Assembly (NCBI RefSeq): GCF_004005965.1
Contig: NZ_SACY01000001.1
Span: forward strand, 1 to 64,000
DNA length: 64,000 nt
DNA from: Sandaracinomonas limnophila
GTDB lineage: Bacteria > Bacteroidota > Bacteroidia > Cytophagales > Spirosomataceae
Direction: 5' to 3'
The position numbers and the translations under genes are program-made. Shown here piece by piece: positions 26,089 to 35,442 of the stretch; positions within the stretch are counted from its first letter, which is position 1, and every line of letters starts with the position of its first letter. Below the pieces are notes generated by a model. That model did not search any database and was not told where the DNA came from. It was given only the letters and a program-made list of their open reading frames with translations.

Positions 26089-26092
26089 GACG

Positions 26093-29000
26093 ATGAAAAT
26101 TGCTAAACTTACCTTAATAATTGTATTTCTTGGTACCATTAGTTCGGTATCTGGACAAGGAAAATTGCAAAACTTGTTAACCGAATATCAATCTAATCCA
26201 CTTGGAATGGATGTAGAAAAGCCTCGCTTTTCATGGCAGATGGCCAATGTTGCCAAGCAATTTGGACAAAAACAAAAGGCTTATCAAATTCTTGTCACCG
26301 ACGAAAAAAATCAAACAGTTTGGGATTCCCAAAAAACTGATTCTGACGTTTCTTTAGGAATTGAATACGCTGGACAAACTTTGAAACCAACAACCAAATA
26401 CTCTTGGACATTAAAAGTTTGGAATGAGAAAAACCAAGAATTGTCTGCAAAGTCGAGCTTTGAAACGGGATTGATGAATGTAGATGCAAATCTATCTGCA
26501 TGGAATGGTGGCAAATGGATTGGCACCAATAAAATTCCTTTTTATGCACATTATCAGTCGGTTTATGTTTTGAAATATGATGTACAGATAAAAAAAGGGA
26601 ATAAAGCTGCCTTTGTATTTGGAGCAAATGACCCACGTTTAATGAATAAAAATTTAAATATTCAAGGAGTTGAAAGTGTAAAAGATCAAAGTTATATCGC
26701 ATTGGAATTGGATTTAAGTGCAATGTCAAAATCAGATACGGCTAAGGCAAAATTAAATGTCATTCGTGCTGGCTATGATCTAAAAGACGATGCAAGTAAA
26801 GTGTTTAAATCATTTGATATTGCAACAACATTGATTAATAAGTCGAATCAACTACAAAAACATACCGTTTATGCGGTTTGTAACTTTGGATTATTTGATT
26901 TTTATCTAAATATAATTGATGCAAATCATAAGATTAATCCAAGTCCAGCTGGCGGTTCTCCTTTTGCTTCGCGTGGATTAAATTTGAATCCTGTAGGGGC
27001 AGGAAATAATTATATAAGTTTCCCTATGGTATCAGAAATAGGCTTTATGGTTGAACCTGGCAATGAAGCAGTATTTTCTAAGGTGCAGGTAATGAACTAT
27101 CGCAAACCTTCAAACGACTTATTTAATTCGGATACAAATCCCCAATTATTTGCTGATAAAAATTGTACTATTCAAGGAAATGGCTTTTTGATTTCTGCTT
27201 CTAATGTAAAAACTTTAATCATTAAAGATCCTTCTCAATTTGCCGCTCCTATGTTGCGAACTTCTTTTGCTTTACAGCCAAAGGTTATCAAAAAAGCGCG
27301 TATTTATGCTACTGCACGCGGTATTTATGAATTGTATGTAAATGGTAAAAAAGTAGGGAAAGATTATTTTAATCCAGGTTTAACACAATACAATTTAAAC
27401 CACCAATACCAAACATTTGATGTAACTAATTTGGTTCGTTCTGGTAAAAATGCATGGGGTGCATGGTTAGGTGAAGGTTGGTGGAGTGGTAATATCACCT
27501 ATTCTGGTGAAAGTTGGAATTATTTTGGCGACCGACAATCGCTTTTGGCTAAATTAGTTGTTACCTATGCTGACGGTTCTGAGCAAGTAATTGCTACTGA
27601 TCCAACAAATTGGAAAACCTTTTCAGATGGACCAATCCGAACAGGTAGTTTTTTCCAAGGAGAAGTTTATGATGCACAAAAGGAAAAAGCTGTAACATCT
27701 TGGTCAACGGCAGCTTTTAAAGATGCAGCATGGGATCAGGCAGTTTCAATTGATTTAAAAGGTAGTGCATTTGTGGGAGAATCAACCGATTTTGGAGGTC
27801 GTAAATCTTCATTAGATTTTTCCAATATGAAATTGTCGGGCCAATTAGATGACAAGGCTGGTATTGTAAAATCAATTAAGGCAAAGTCAATTACCGAACC
27901 AAGAAAAGGGGTTTATGTGTATGACATGGGCCAAAATACAGTTGGTATTCCATCTATTCAAATCAAAGGAGGAAAAGCTGGACAAGTAATCACTCTTCGA
28001 TTCGCAGAAGTTTTGTATCCTAATTTGCCAGAGCATAAAGGCTTAGAGGGTATGGTTATGTTAGAAAATATTCGTGCTGCCTTAGCGCAAGATGTGTATG
28101 TTTTAAAAGGTGGTGATGAGGTTATTCAGCCCCGATTTACTTTTCATGGCTATCGTTTCTTAGAAATTACTGGTATTGATGCGGCTTTGCCCATTGCAAG
28201 TGTTCAAACTAAAGTTTTATCGTCAGTTGCTGAAATTACTTCTGAATATAAGACTTCAGATACCTTGGTGAATAAATTATGGGAAAACATTACCTGGTCT
28301 TTTCGCTCTAATTTCTTGTCAATTCCGACAGATACCCCTGCCCGAAACGAGCGTATGGGCTGGAGTGGGGATATCAATGTTTTCTCGAAAACTGCAACTT
28401 ATTTAGCGCCTGTAAATAATTTTATGCGTCGACATTTATTGGCCATGCGTGATATTCAATCCAAAGAAGGCCGTTTTACAGATGTTGCTCCAGTTGGTGG
28501 AGGATTTGGTGGTACACTTTGGGGTTCCGCAGGTATTGTTGTAGCATGGGAAACCTTCCAACAATTTGGAGATATGGCCATGTTAAGGGAACACTATCCT
28601 GCCATGAAGAAATATATCGCATTTTTGGAATCAAAAGTGACTCCAGAAGGAATATTAAATGAAGGACCTTTGGGCGATTGGTTGAGTCCAGAAGGAAATA
28701 AAAACGATAACACCTTGTTTTGGGTTGCTTATCAGGCCTATAATTTAGAAATAATGGCCAAAACTGCTCGAGTTTTAGGAATCAATTCAGATGCTTTAGA
28801 ATTTGAAATGACTTACGAAAAGAAGAAGAAATTATTCAACGAAGTATATTTGTCGGCAACAGGTAAAACTATCAAATCTGGTGTAAAATCGGCTCGAATG
28901 GGCCCGCCTTCTGCAAGACCCACCAATGAGCCAGAGAAGTCTGAAAAGGGACTAATGATGGATACTCAGGGTTCGTATGCTATTCCACTTAATTTGGGTG

Positions 29001-29698
29001 TTGTTTCAGAAGATAAAAAAGGTAAAGTAATTGCCAATTTTGTAGAAACAATCACACGTACCAATGTGGATGACTCAGGTGAAAAAAGACCTCCTTATTC
29101 GTTGATGACCGGATTTATTGGAACTGCTTCTGTGAGTGAAGCTTTGTCAAAAAATGGACATGATGAACTAGCTTATGCTATTTTAACCAATAAATCATAT
29201 CCATCTTGGTTGTATTCAGTAGTCAATGGCGCGACTTCTATTTGGGAGCGATTAAATTCTTACACGATTGAGAATGGCTTTGGCGGAAATAATAGTATGA
29301 ATTCCTTCAATCACTATTCTTTTGGCGCCGTAGCTGCTTGGATGTACAATTATTCGTTGGGAATTCAAAGAGACACAAAATCCCCTGGATTTAAGCATTT
29401 TGTTTTGAACCCACGTGTTGACCCCACTGGTAAAATAAAATTTGCCAAAGGTCATGTAAATACGATGTACGGAGATATCAAAAGTTCTTGGAAAATTGTA
29501 GGTAGTTCAACGCAATATCAATTCACTATACCAGCCAATACCTCTGCAACTGTGATTTTACCAGGTAAAAATGTTCAGCAAATTAAATTGGCTGGTCGCC
29601 CTTTTAAAGTTGGTAATGGAATATTATCGATAAGTGAAAAGAATGGATCGGTTGAAATAGAAGTGGAAAGTGGTGGATTTATATTTGAATGCAAATAA
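26093..29698 (+). CDS. Alpha-L-rhamnosidase, GH78
   Basis: 1201 residues with a signal peptide (MKIAKLTLIIVFLGTISSVSGQ). The N-terminal fibronectin-like part matches the GH78 start (NPLGMDVEKPRFSW); beta-domains follow (ATARGIYELYVNGKKVG, AWLGEGWWSGNITYSG). The catalytic (alpha/alpha)6 barrel starts near 730. The general acid candidate is Glu753 in DTPARNERMGWSGD; the base candidate is Glu1052 in GATSIWERLNSY. It releases terminal L-rhamnose from glycosides. An about 90-residue insertion near 200-330 is longer than in many members. Downstream of the esterase, it may help open rhamnosylated phenylpropanoids or flavonoids. Confidence 0.9.
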   Translation: MKIAKLTLIIVFLGTISSVSGQGKLQNLLTEYQSNPLGMDVEKPRFSWQMANVAKQFGQKQKAYQILVTDEKNQTVWDSQKTDSDVSLGIEYAGQTLKPTTKYSWTLKVWNEKNQELSAKSSFETGLMNVDANLSAWNGGKWIGTNKIPFYAHYQSVYVLKYDVQIKKGNKAAFVFGANDPRLMNKNLNIQGVESVKDQSYIALELDLSAMSKSDTAKAKLNVIRAGYDLKDDASKVFKSFDIATTLINKSNQLQKHTVYAVCNFGLFDFYLNIIDANHKINPSPAGGSPFASRGLNLNPVGAGNNYISFPMVSEIGFMVEPGNEAVFSKVQVMNYRKPSNDLFNSDTNPQLFADKNCTIQGNGFLISASNVKTLIIKDPSQFAAPMLRTSFALQPKVIKKARIYATARGIYELYVNGKKVGKDYFNPGLTQYNLNHQYQTFDVTNLVRSGKNAWGAWLGEGWWSGNITYSGESWNYFGDRQSLLAKLVVTYADGSEQVIATDPTNWKTFSDGPIRTGSFFQGEVYDAQKEKAVTSWSTAAFKDAAWDQAVSIDLKGSAFVGESTDFGGRKSSLDFSNMKLSGQLDDKAGIVKSIKAKSITEPRKGVYVYDMGQNTVGIPSIQIKGGKAGQVITLRFAEVLYPNLPEHKGLEGMVMLENIRAALAQDVYVLKGGDEVIQPRFTFHGYRFLEITGIDAALPIASVQTKVLSSVAEITSEYKTSDTLVNKLWENITWSFRSNFLSIPTDTPARNERMGWSGDINVFSKTATYLAPVNNFMRRHLLAMRDIQSKEGRFTDVAPVGGGFGGTLWGSAGIVVAWETFQQFGDMAMLREHYPAMKKYIAFLESKVTPEGILNEGPLGDWLSPEGNKNDNTLFWVAYQAYNLEIMAKTARVLGINSDALEFEMTYEKKKKLFNEVYLSATGKTIKSGVKSARMGPPSARPTNEPEKSEKGLMMDTQGSYAIPLNLGVVSEDKKGKVIANFVETITRTNVDDSGEKRPPYSLMTGFIGTASVSEALSKNGHDELAYAILTNKSYPSWLYSVVNGATSIWERLNSYTIENGFGGNNSMNSFNHYSFGAVAAWMYNYSLGIQRDTKSPGFKHFVLNPRVDPTGKIKFAKGHVNTMYGDIKSSWKIVGSSTQYQFTIPANTSATVILPGKNVQQIKLAGRPFKVGNGILSISEKNGSVEIEVESGGFIFECK

Positions 29699-29787
29699 TT
29701 AACAGGCAGATATAATAAGTAAAAGTTAAAAGGTATTAAGTATTAGTTAAATGGTATTTTATCAATTTACTTTTATTTAAAACTTGT

Positions 29788-29830
29788 AAATTGCAGGGGG
29801 TAAGGGGAATGTATTTCCCCAACAAAAAAA
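29788..29830 (+). repeat. Dispersed palindromic element, copy 1
   Basis: AAATTGCAGGGGGTAAGGGGA, then ATGTATTTCCCCAACAAAAAAA. The reverse complement of almost the same sequence occurs at 60449-60490. The core GGGGAATGTATTTCCCC can fold. Confidence 0.8.
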
Positions 29831-29870
29831 TATTAGAATTTCCTATCAGCTAACTGATAAAATTTCTAAA

Positions 29871-29943
29871 ACCTCTTACCTCTTACCTCTTACCTCTTAC
29901 CTCTTACCTCTTACCTCTTACCTCTTACCTCTTATCCCTTACC
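29871..29943 (-). repeat. ACCTCTT heptamer array
   Basis: Nine perfect 7-bp units from 29871 to 29933 plus a degenerate one, ending 5 nt before the UDP-xylose synthase stop codon on the minus strand. Read from that gene the unit is AAGAGGT and includes a TAA-forming GGTAAG. Confidence 0.95.
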
Positions 29944-29947
29944 TAAA

Positions 29948-30919
29948 CTAAAACTCCTTATGATGCGCCATTCTATGCAAATCTTCCTGACTTAAAGATT
30001 TGAAGTATTCATACGTAATTTTTAAACCTTCTGCTCGACTTACTTTTGGCTCCCATCCTAAAATTTCCTTGGCTTTACTGATATCAGGTTTTCTTTGTTT
30101 CGGATCATCAGTGGGTAAGGGTAGAGAAATTAATTTTTGAGAAGTACCTGTCAATTTAATGATTTCATCACCAAACTCTTTGATAGTGATTTCATCTGGA
30201 TTACCTATGTTTAAAGGTTGTGCATAATCCGAAAGCAACAAGCGATAAATTCCTTCAACCAAGTCATCTACATAGCAAAAGGCTCTTGTTTGTGAACCAT
30301 CCCCAAACATAGTTAAATCTTCTCCACGAAGCGCCTGACCAATAAATGCTGGTAATACCCGACCATCATTTAGACGCATTCTTGGTCCATACGTATTGAA
30401 AATACGAACAATTCTCGTTTCTAATCCGTGGTAGGTATGGTATGCCATTGTCATGGCTTCTTGGAATCGTTTGGCTTCATCGTAAACTCCTCTTGGACCA
30501 ACGGGATTCACGTTACCCCAATAATCTTCCGTTTGTGGATGTACTAAAGGGTCACCGTAAATTTCAGATGTTGAAGCAATTAAAACTCTCGCATTTTTTA
30601 CTCGAGCTAATCCCAAACAATTGTGAATACCCAATGATCCAACTTTTAAAGTTTGTATCGGAATCTTTAAATAATCTATAGGAGAGGCCGGTGAAGCAAA
30701 ATGTAAAATGTAGTCTAATTCTCCAGGAACATGGATAAATTTGGAAACATCGTGATGATAAAATTCGAAATTTGGTAATTTGAATAGGTGTTCTATATTT
30801 TTTAAATCACCCGTAATCAAATTATCCATGGCTATTACATGGTATCCTTCTTTAATAAATCGATCGCACAAATGTGATCCTAAAAACCCCGCCCCACCTG
30901 TAATTAATATTCTTTTCAT
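29948..30919 (-). CDS. uxs: UDP-glucuronate decarboxylase (UDP-xylose synthase)
   Basis: 323 residues, extended SDR. NAD motif [12 protein letters not shown] at 8-19, [13 protein letters not shown], catalytic STSEIYGDP and YDEAKR (Y-x-x-x-K), then [19 protein letters not shown]; these are UXS hallmarks rather than GalE. Converts UDP-glucuronate to UDP-xylose, using the product of the UDP-glucose dehydrogenase encoded immediately upstream on the same strand. Supplies nucleotide sugars for surface polysaccharide. Confidence 0.9.
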   Translation of the reverse strand: MKRILITGGAGFLGSHLCDRFIKEGYHVIAMDNLITGDLKNIEHLFKLPNFEFYHHDVSKFIHVPGELDYILHFASPASPIDYLKIPIQTLKVGSLGIHNCLGLARVKNARVLIASTSEIYGDPLVHPQTEDYWGNVNPVGPRGVYDEAKRFQEAMTMAYHTYHGLETRIVRIFNTYGPRMRLNDGRVLPAFIGQALRGEDLTMFGDGSQTRAFCYVDDLVEGIYRLLLSDYAQPLNIGNPDEITIKEFGDEIIKLTGTSQKLISLPLPTDDPKQRKPDISKAKEILGWEPKVSRAEGLKITYEYFKSLSQEDLHRMAHHKEF

Positions 30920-30971
30920 ATAAAATAAGAACTGAAGAACTTTAGAATTTAAGAACTTTAGTATTTAAATT

Positions 30972-31014
30972 AACAATTAACAATTAACAATTAACAATTA
31001 ACAATTAACAATTA
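30972..31014 (-). repeat. AACAATT heptamer array over the ugd stop
   Basis: Six perfect 7-bp units; the TAA stop of the ugd gene (complement of 31012-31014) is made by the last unit. Confidence 0.95.
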
Positions 31015-32319
31015 AACCCTCTCTCTTCCAATCGAATAATACGTATATCCCATTTCTTTCATTTGATCTAATTCATATAAATTTCGACCATCAAAAATGA
31101 TTTTGTTTTTCAGTAGACTTTCCATTTTATCAAAATCTGGAGTTCGGAATTGCGGCCATTCGGTCATGATTAACAAGGCATCTGCATCTTGTAAACATTC
31201 GTAAGGATTTTTGCAATATGTCACCTTATTTCCAACTACCGATTGAACATTCTTCATAGCCTCTGGGTCATATACATGAACCTCGCATCCTGCTTCAATT
31301 AGGGAATCAATGTTATATAAGGCTGGTGCCTCTCTAATATCATCTGTGTACGGTTTGAACGCCAAACCCCACATGGCTATTTTTTTGCCCTTTAGGTTAT
31401 TGCCAAAAAACTCTTGAACCGCAGGGATTAATTTCGTCTTTTGCTGTTCATTTACGTTCATTACAGCATCTAAAATTTGAAATTTATAATCGTTTTCCAA
31501 CGAAGTTTTAGCCAATGCCTGTACATCTTTTGGAAAACATGAGCCTCCATATCCAATCCCGGCAAACAAAAATCTTTTGCCAATTCTAGAGTCGGTACCT
31601 ATTCCTTTTCTAATGTCGTCTACGTTTGCACCAACCAATTCACACAAATTGGCAATCTCATTCATGAAAGTAATTTTGGTGGCCAAAAATGCATTTGCTG
31701 CATATTTAGTCATTTCAGCTGACCGTTCATCCATGAAAATAATGGGATTTCCTTGTCGCACAAGAGGAGCATATAATTTATTCATTACCTCTTTTGCTCG
31801 CTCAGATTTAGTTCCAATAACTACTCTGTCTGGCTTCATGAAATCCTCTACAGCAACGCCTTCACGTAGAAATTCTGGATTAGAAACCACATCAAAGGGT
31901 ACTTTTGCTCCTTTTGAAATGGCTGCATGAACTTTTTCAGATGTTCCAACTGGAACAGTACTTTTATCAATAATTACAGTGTAATCTTTTAAGAGTGGAC
32001 CTAAATCATTCGCTACTTTTAAAATATATTTTAAATCAGCCGAGCCATCTTCTCCCGGAGGAGTTGGCAGTGCCAAAAAGATTACTTTTGCACCTTCAAT
32101 ACCTTCTGCTAAATTGGTTGTGAACTGCAAGCGTCCTTCGTTGGAATTTCTTAAAAATAAATCTTCTAAACCTGGCTCATAAATAGGTATTTCACCTGCC
32201 CTCATTTTTTCAATTTTATTCTCATCAATATCCACACATGTAACCTGATTACCTGTTTCCGCAAAACAAGTTCCTGTTACTAATCCCACATATCCTGTTC
32301 CTACAACTGCAATTTTCAT
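31012..32319 (-). CDS. ugd: UDP-glucose 6-dehydrogenase
   Basis: 435 residues. Rossmann motif VVGTGYVGLVTGTCFAE near the start, DKSTVPVGT, NPEFLREG, the catalytic Cys in GIGYGGSCFPKDVQAL, and FKPYTDDIREAP in the C-terminal domain. Oxidises UDP-glucose to UDP-glucuronate with two NAD+. Next to uxs it forms a UDP-xylose route. Upstream, the minus strand carries TAATTTTG (complement of 32352-32359) with a TTG about 22 nt before it, a plausible promoter. Confidence 0.95.
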   Translation of the reverse strand: MKIAVVGTGYVGLVTGTCFAETGNQVTCVDIDENKIEKMRAGEIPIYEPGLEDLFLRNSNEGRLQFTTNLAEGIEGAKVIFLALPTPPGEDGSADLKYILKVANDLGPLLKDYTVIIDKSTVPVGTSEKVHAAISKGAKVPFDVVSNPEFLREGVAVEDFMKPDRVVIGTKSERAKEVMNKLYAPLVRQGNPIIFMDERSAEMTKYAANAFLATKITFMNEIANLCELVGANVDDIRKGIGTDSRIGKRFLFAGIGYGGSCFPKDVQALAKTSLENDYKFQILDAVMNVNEQQKTKLIPAVQEFFGNNLKGKKIAMWGLAFKPYTDDIREAPALYNIDSLIEAGCEVHVYDPEAMKNVQSVVGNKVTYCKNPYECLQDADALLIMTEWPQFRTPDFDKMESLLKNKIIFDGRNLYELDQMKEMGYTYYSIGRERV

Positions 32320-32351
32320 TTGGTTATGTTAGTTTTATTATACATAAATGG

Positions 32352-32359
32352 CAAAATTA
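32352..32359 (-). promoter_or_regulatory. -7 box of the ugd promoter
   Basis: Minus-strand TAATTTTG matches TAnnTTTG, about 33 nt before the ugd ATG. A TTG about 22 nt further upstream could be the -33 element. Confidence 0.5.
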
Positions 32360-32380
32360 ATCAAATTGTCTAAAAATAAT

Positions 32381-34009
32381 TCAATTTGTCAGTATTACTT
32401 TGCCAGTTGTCCCAGTCGGTTCCATGATTTTTAACAAATTGGAAAGTGTTGGCGCAATGTCGTTGATTTCAGTTCTAGAATTGATTCTTTTTGCAGGTAC
32501 TTTCCAACCATAAAACAACAAGGGTACATGTGTGTCGTATGCATATAATGTACTATGTGTAGTTCCTGTTTTTGAACCAACAAACCATTGGGGTTTCAAT
32601 AAAATCATGAAATCTCCAGATCTTAATGGATGGTATCCGTTGGTTATTTTGTCCTTAAATCCATTTATTAGTGTAGTATTTTCAAGATTTTTTAAATCAA
32701 TTAATCGAGAAAATCCTTCTGTTTTGTTCAATGCCTTTTCAATGGTCTGAAAAACAAGCTCTCTCGAAATTTGTAATCTTTTCATTACTCTCGGGTCCAA
32801 ATATAATTGAGAATTCTCTTCTCCTATAATTAAATCCCCTGTACCAACGGCTAATTTTAAGGCGTTTTTAATTTCTGTTAAAGCCTTTGCTCTATCATAA
32901 ACCCCTCCAGGTAATTTTTTCGATTGTAAATATCCAGGTACATCCGCTACTGCATGGTCTGCACTTAAGAAAACAAGGTAATTGCCTTTTCCAATTTTAG
33001 TATCTAAATGGTTCAGGATTTCTTCTATATCACGATCTAATCGGATGTAATTATCTTCCAATTCAATGGATTGAGGACCAAAGGTATGTCCAATATAATC
33101 TGGAGATGAAAAACTAACAGCTAAAAAGTCGGTTGAATTTCCTTGACCTAATTTTTCTTCATCTATTGAACGAATTGCAAAATTCTTTGTTAAGGTGTTT
33201 CCCATTGGAGAAGTACGAATTACTTCTAATGCATTCGTTCCTTCAAATGAATGTGGAAAAGTAGAAGTCTTTGCACCTGGATATTTTCCTTCATAGGCCT
33301 GATCATCTTCTGCACTTAGAGTATAGGTGTTTATCGGAAAAAATGTATTCCATGGATTTTTAGTTAAATTTTCAGCTTGTTTTTCTGAATTGAATTTTTG
33401 AACCCAAGCAGGTAATTCTTTCATGTAAAATGTGGAAGTAATCCAATTGCCTTCTTTTGAATCGTACCAATAGGCCCCGTTGGCTGTATGTCCACCAGGT
33501 AAAATTGCCCCTCTGTCTTTTAAGGCAATTGCTATCGTTTTATTTTTGAAATTTTGAGCTAAACGTAATTGATCAGTGATTGTCGAAGTCCATAAATTTT
33601 TTGGCGACATCCAACCTGTTTTACCCGTTGTTCCAACGGTTTGAACCGTGCTGTCGTCTGTGCAATAAACTTTTTTACCTGATAGAACGTCTGTCCAATC
33701 ATTTCCCACAATACCATGAACTGCAGGAGTAGTTCCAGTATAAACACTTGCATGACCTGCTGCAGTAACGGTTGGTGCATATGAATAATGATTATCTGTA
33801 CAATTTATTCCTTGGTTCATCATACGTTTGAAACCTCCTTCGCTAAATCTACTATAGTATTTGTTCAAATAATCGTATCGCATTTGATCAACTATGATTC
33901 CAACAACTAATTTTGGTTTGCTTTGAACTACCGTAGAACTTGTTTTTTGTGCGAAAATAGAATTTGCCAAAAGCAAAATTGCTAAAATAAATAAGCTTGA
34001 ATTTTTCAT
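32381..34009 (-). CDS. pafA: PafA-like periplasmic alkaline phosphatase
   Basis: 542 residues with a signal peptide (cleavage after NSIFAQ). Metal ligand Asp41 (VGIIVDQMRYDY), nucleophile Thr82 in VTAAGHASVYTG, Asn103 (VGNDW), and Lys164/Arg166 in ALKDRG, corresponding to K162/R164 of the calcium-activated PafA of Elizabethkingia. C-terminal metal ligands in SADHAVADVPG and GTTHSTLYAYDTHVPLL. Hydrolyses phosphate monoesters in the periplasm. It overlaps the gene upstream by 4 nt. Confidence 0.88.
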   Translation of the reverse strand: MKNSSLFILAILLLANSIFAQKTSSTVVQSKPKLVVGIIVDQMRYDYLNKYYSRFSEGGFKRMMNQGINCTDNHYSYAPTVTAAGHASVYTGTTPAVHGIVGNDWTDVLSGKKVYCTDDSTVQTVGTTGKTGWMSPKNLWTSTITDQLRLAQNFKNKTIAIALKDRGAILPGGHTANGAYWYDSKEGNWITSTFYMKELPAWVQKFNSEKQAENLTKNPWNTFFPINTYTLSAEDDQAYEGKYPGAKTSTFPHSFEGTNALEVIRTSPMGNTLTKNFAIRSIDEEKLGQGNSTDFLAVSFSSPDYIGHTFGPQSIELEDNYIRLDRDIEEILNHLDTKIGKGNYLVFLSADHAVADVPGYLQSKKLPGGVYDRAKALTEIKNALKLAVGTGDLIIGEENSQLYLDPRVMKRLQISRELVFQTIEKALNKTEGFSRLIDLKNLENTTLINGFKDKITNGYHPLRSGDFMILLKPQWFVGSKTGTTHSTLYAYDTHVPLLFYGWKVPAKRINSRTEINDIAPTLSNLLKIMEPTGTTGKVILTN

Positions 34010-34461
34010 TGAAATTTTGGAAAAAAATCTAAAATTGTAACTTGATTTTCTTGGTTTAAAGTAAAAATTTTATGCTCTAATCCATTTGTAATAGCCCAAA
34101 ATGGAGATTTTAAAACGGATTGGTATTGTGAAACTTGTTGTAAAACACTTGCATCTAAATTAACCTGAGGAGCTTTACATTCAATTAATAAAAAAAGTTC
34201 TCCATTTCTATCATAAATACAAATATCCGACCTTCTTTTCAATTGGTTAGCAAAAATAGGAGCCTCTAATTGAATTAAATTGGATGGATAATTTAAATGA
34301 TGAATCAAATAATTTAAACAATGTTGACGAACCCATTCCTCTGGAGTCAATACCCTATTTTTCTTAGACACTTCATCAAAAATCAAAAGCTTTTCAGCTG
34401 ATTTTTGTAACTTGTAGGCAAAGCTAGGGAAATCTAAAATAAGAATTGGATTCTTTTCCAT
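34006..34461 (-). CDS. HsdR N-terminal-like (PD-D/E-x-K) protein
   Basis: 151 residues. Matches the type I restriction R-protein N-terminal domain family (HSDR_N_2): TPEEWVRQHCLNYL, RRSDICIYDRNGELFLLIECKAP (nuclease-like D and E-x-K), then QVSQYQSVLKSPFWAITNG. Only this domain is present; there are no helicase, HsdM or HsdS genes nearby, so it is not part of a type I system here. Stand-alone copies are widespread in Bacteroidota and their function is unknown. Its stop overlaps the pafA start. Confidence 0.75.
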   Translation of the reverse strand: MEKNPILILDFPSFAYKLQKSAEKLLIFDEVSKKNRVLTPEEWVRQHCLNYLIHHLNYPSNLIQLEAPIFANQLKRRSDICIYDRNGELFLLIECKAPQVNLDASVLQQVSQYQSVLKSPFWAITNGLEHKIFTLNQENQVTILDFFPKFQ

Positions 34462-34516
34462 TTTGTTTTACATCTCTAAAATACTTAAAATTTGACTTTA
34501 TTCAAACTAAATATAC

Positions 34517-35290
34517 ATGAAAACAAAAGAAGAAATTGTTAACAATTGGTTACCTCGTTATACAGGAACCCCATTAGATAAATTCGGAAAATACATCCTC
34601 CTAACCAATTTTAAAAATTATGTAGAAATGTTTGCAACCAAATTTGGGGTAGAAATATTGGGCCAAGAGCGTCCGATGCAAACCGCTACTTATGAAAATA
34701 TTACTATCATTAATTTTGGAATGGGTTCACCTATGGCCGCCACTGTAATGGATATTCTTTCTGCCATAGAGCCTAAAGCAGTTTTATTTCTGGGTAAATG
34801 TGGAGGTTTGAAAAAACATTTAGCCTTGGGCGATTTGATTTTGCCAATCGCTGCCGTAAGAGGAGAAGGGACATCTGATGAATACATTCCCAAAGAAATT
34901 CCTGCATTACCTTCATTCCGTTTGCAACGCTCCGTTTCTTCTATGATTAAAAAACACGAGTTAGATTATTGGACGGGCTTGATTTACACTACAAATCGTA
35001 GAGTTTGGGAACACGATGAAACATTCAAGCAATATTTAACTGATATCCGTGCCATGGGTATAGATATGGAAACTGCAACAATTTTTACCGTTGGCTTTGT
35101 TAATAAAATTCCACGTGGTGCGCTATTGTTGGTTTCAGATAATCCTATGACTCCCGATGGAGTAAAAACCGAAGAGTCCGACAAAAAAGTAACCACCAAT
35201 TATGTGGACTTACACCTTCAAATAGGAATTGATGCTTTGTTAGAATTAGCAAATTCTGGAGAATCCGTTAAGCATCTCAGGTTTGAGTAA
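34517..35290 (+). CDS. amn: AMP nucleosidase
   Basis: 257 residues, phosphorylase/nucleosidase superfamily. GMGSPMAATVMDIL, FLGKCGGLKKHLALGDLILP, and the purine/ribose-binding MGIDMETATIFTVG are typical. It is the short form found in Bacteroidota, without the N-terminal domain of the E. coli enzyme. It hydrolyses AMP to adenine and ribose 5-phosphate. The TAA stop (35288-35290) is inside the first unit of a GTGAGCCA array. Confidence 0.85.
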   Translation: MKTKEEIVNNWLPRYTGTPLDKFGKYILLTNFKNYVEMFATKFGVEILGQERPMQTATYENITIINFGMGSPMAATVMDILSAIEPKAVLFLGKCGGLKKHLALGDLILPIAAVRGEGTSDEYIPKEIPALPSFRLQRSVSSMIKKHELDYWTGLIYTTNRRVWEHDETFKQYLTDIRAMGIDMETATIFTVGFVNKIPRGALLLVSDNPMTPDGVKTEESDKKVTTNYVDLHLQIGIDALLELANSGESVKHLRFE

Positions 35291-35427
35291 GCCAGTGAGC
35301 CAGTGAGCCAGTAAGCAGAGTTATAAATACTCGTTCACTGGCTCACTAGCTTACTGGCTCACTAGCTTACTGGCTCACTAGCTTACTGGCTCACTAGCTT
35401 ACTGGCTCACTAGCTTACTGGCTCACT
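35286..35427. repeat. Inverted GTGAGCCA / CTCACTAGCTTACTGG arrays between convergent genes
   Basis: Left arm 35286-35315 (GTGAGCCA and GTAAGC units) starts at the amn stop. Right arm 35335-35427 has five copies of a 16-bp unit CTCACTAGCTTACTGG. The arms are complementary and could form a long hairpin acting on both converging transcripts. Confidence 0.9.
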
Positions 35428-35442
35428 TTAACCACGAAGTGG

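Noticed and set aside
34006-34461. Type I restriction-modification locus
   Set aside because: Only the HsdR N-terminal domain is present, with no methylase, specificity or helicase genes.
35335-35427. CRISPR-like 16-bp repeats
   Set aside because: Units are directly adjacent with no spacers and no cas genes are nearby.
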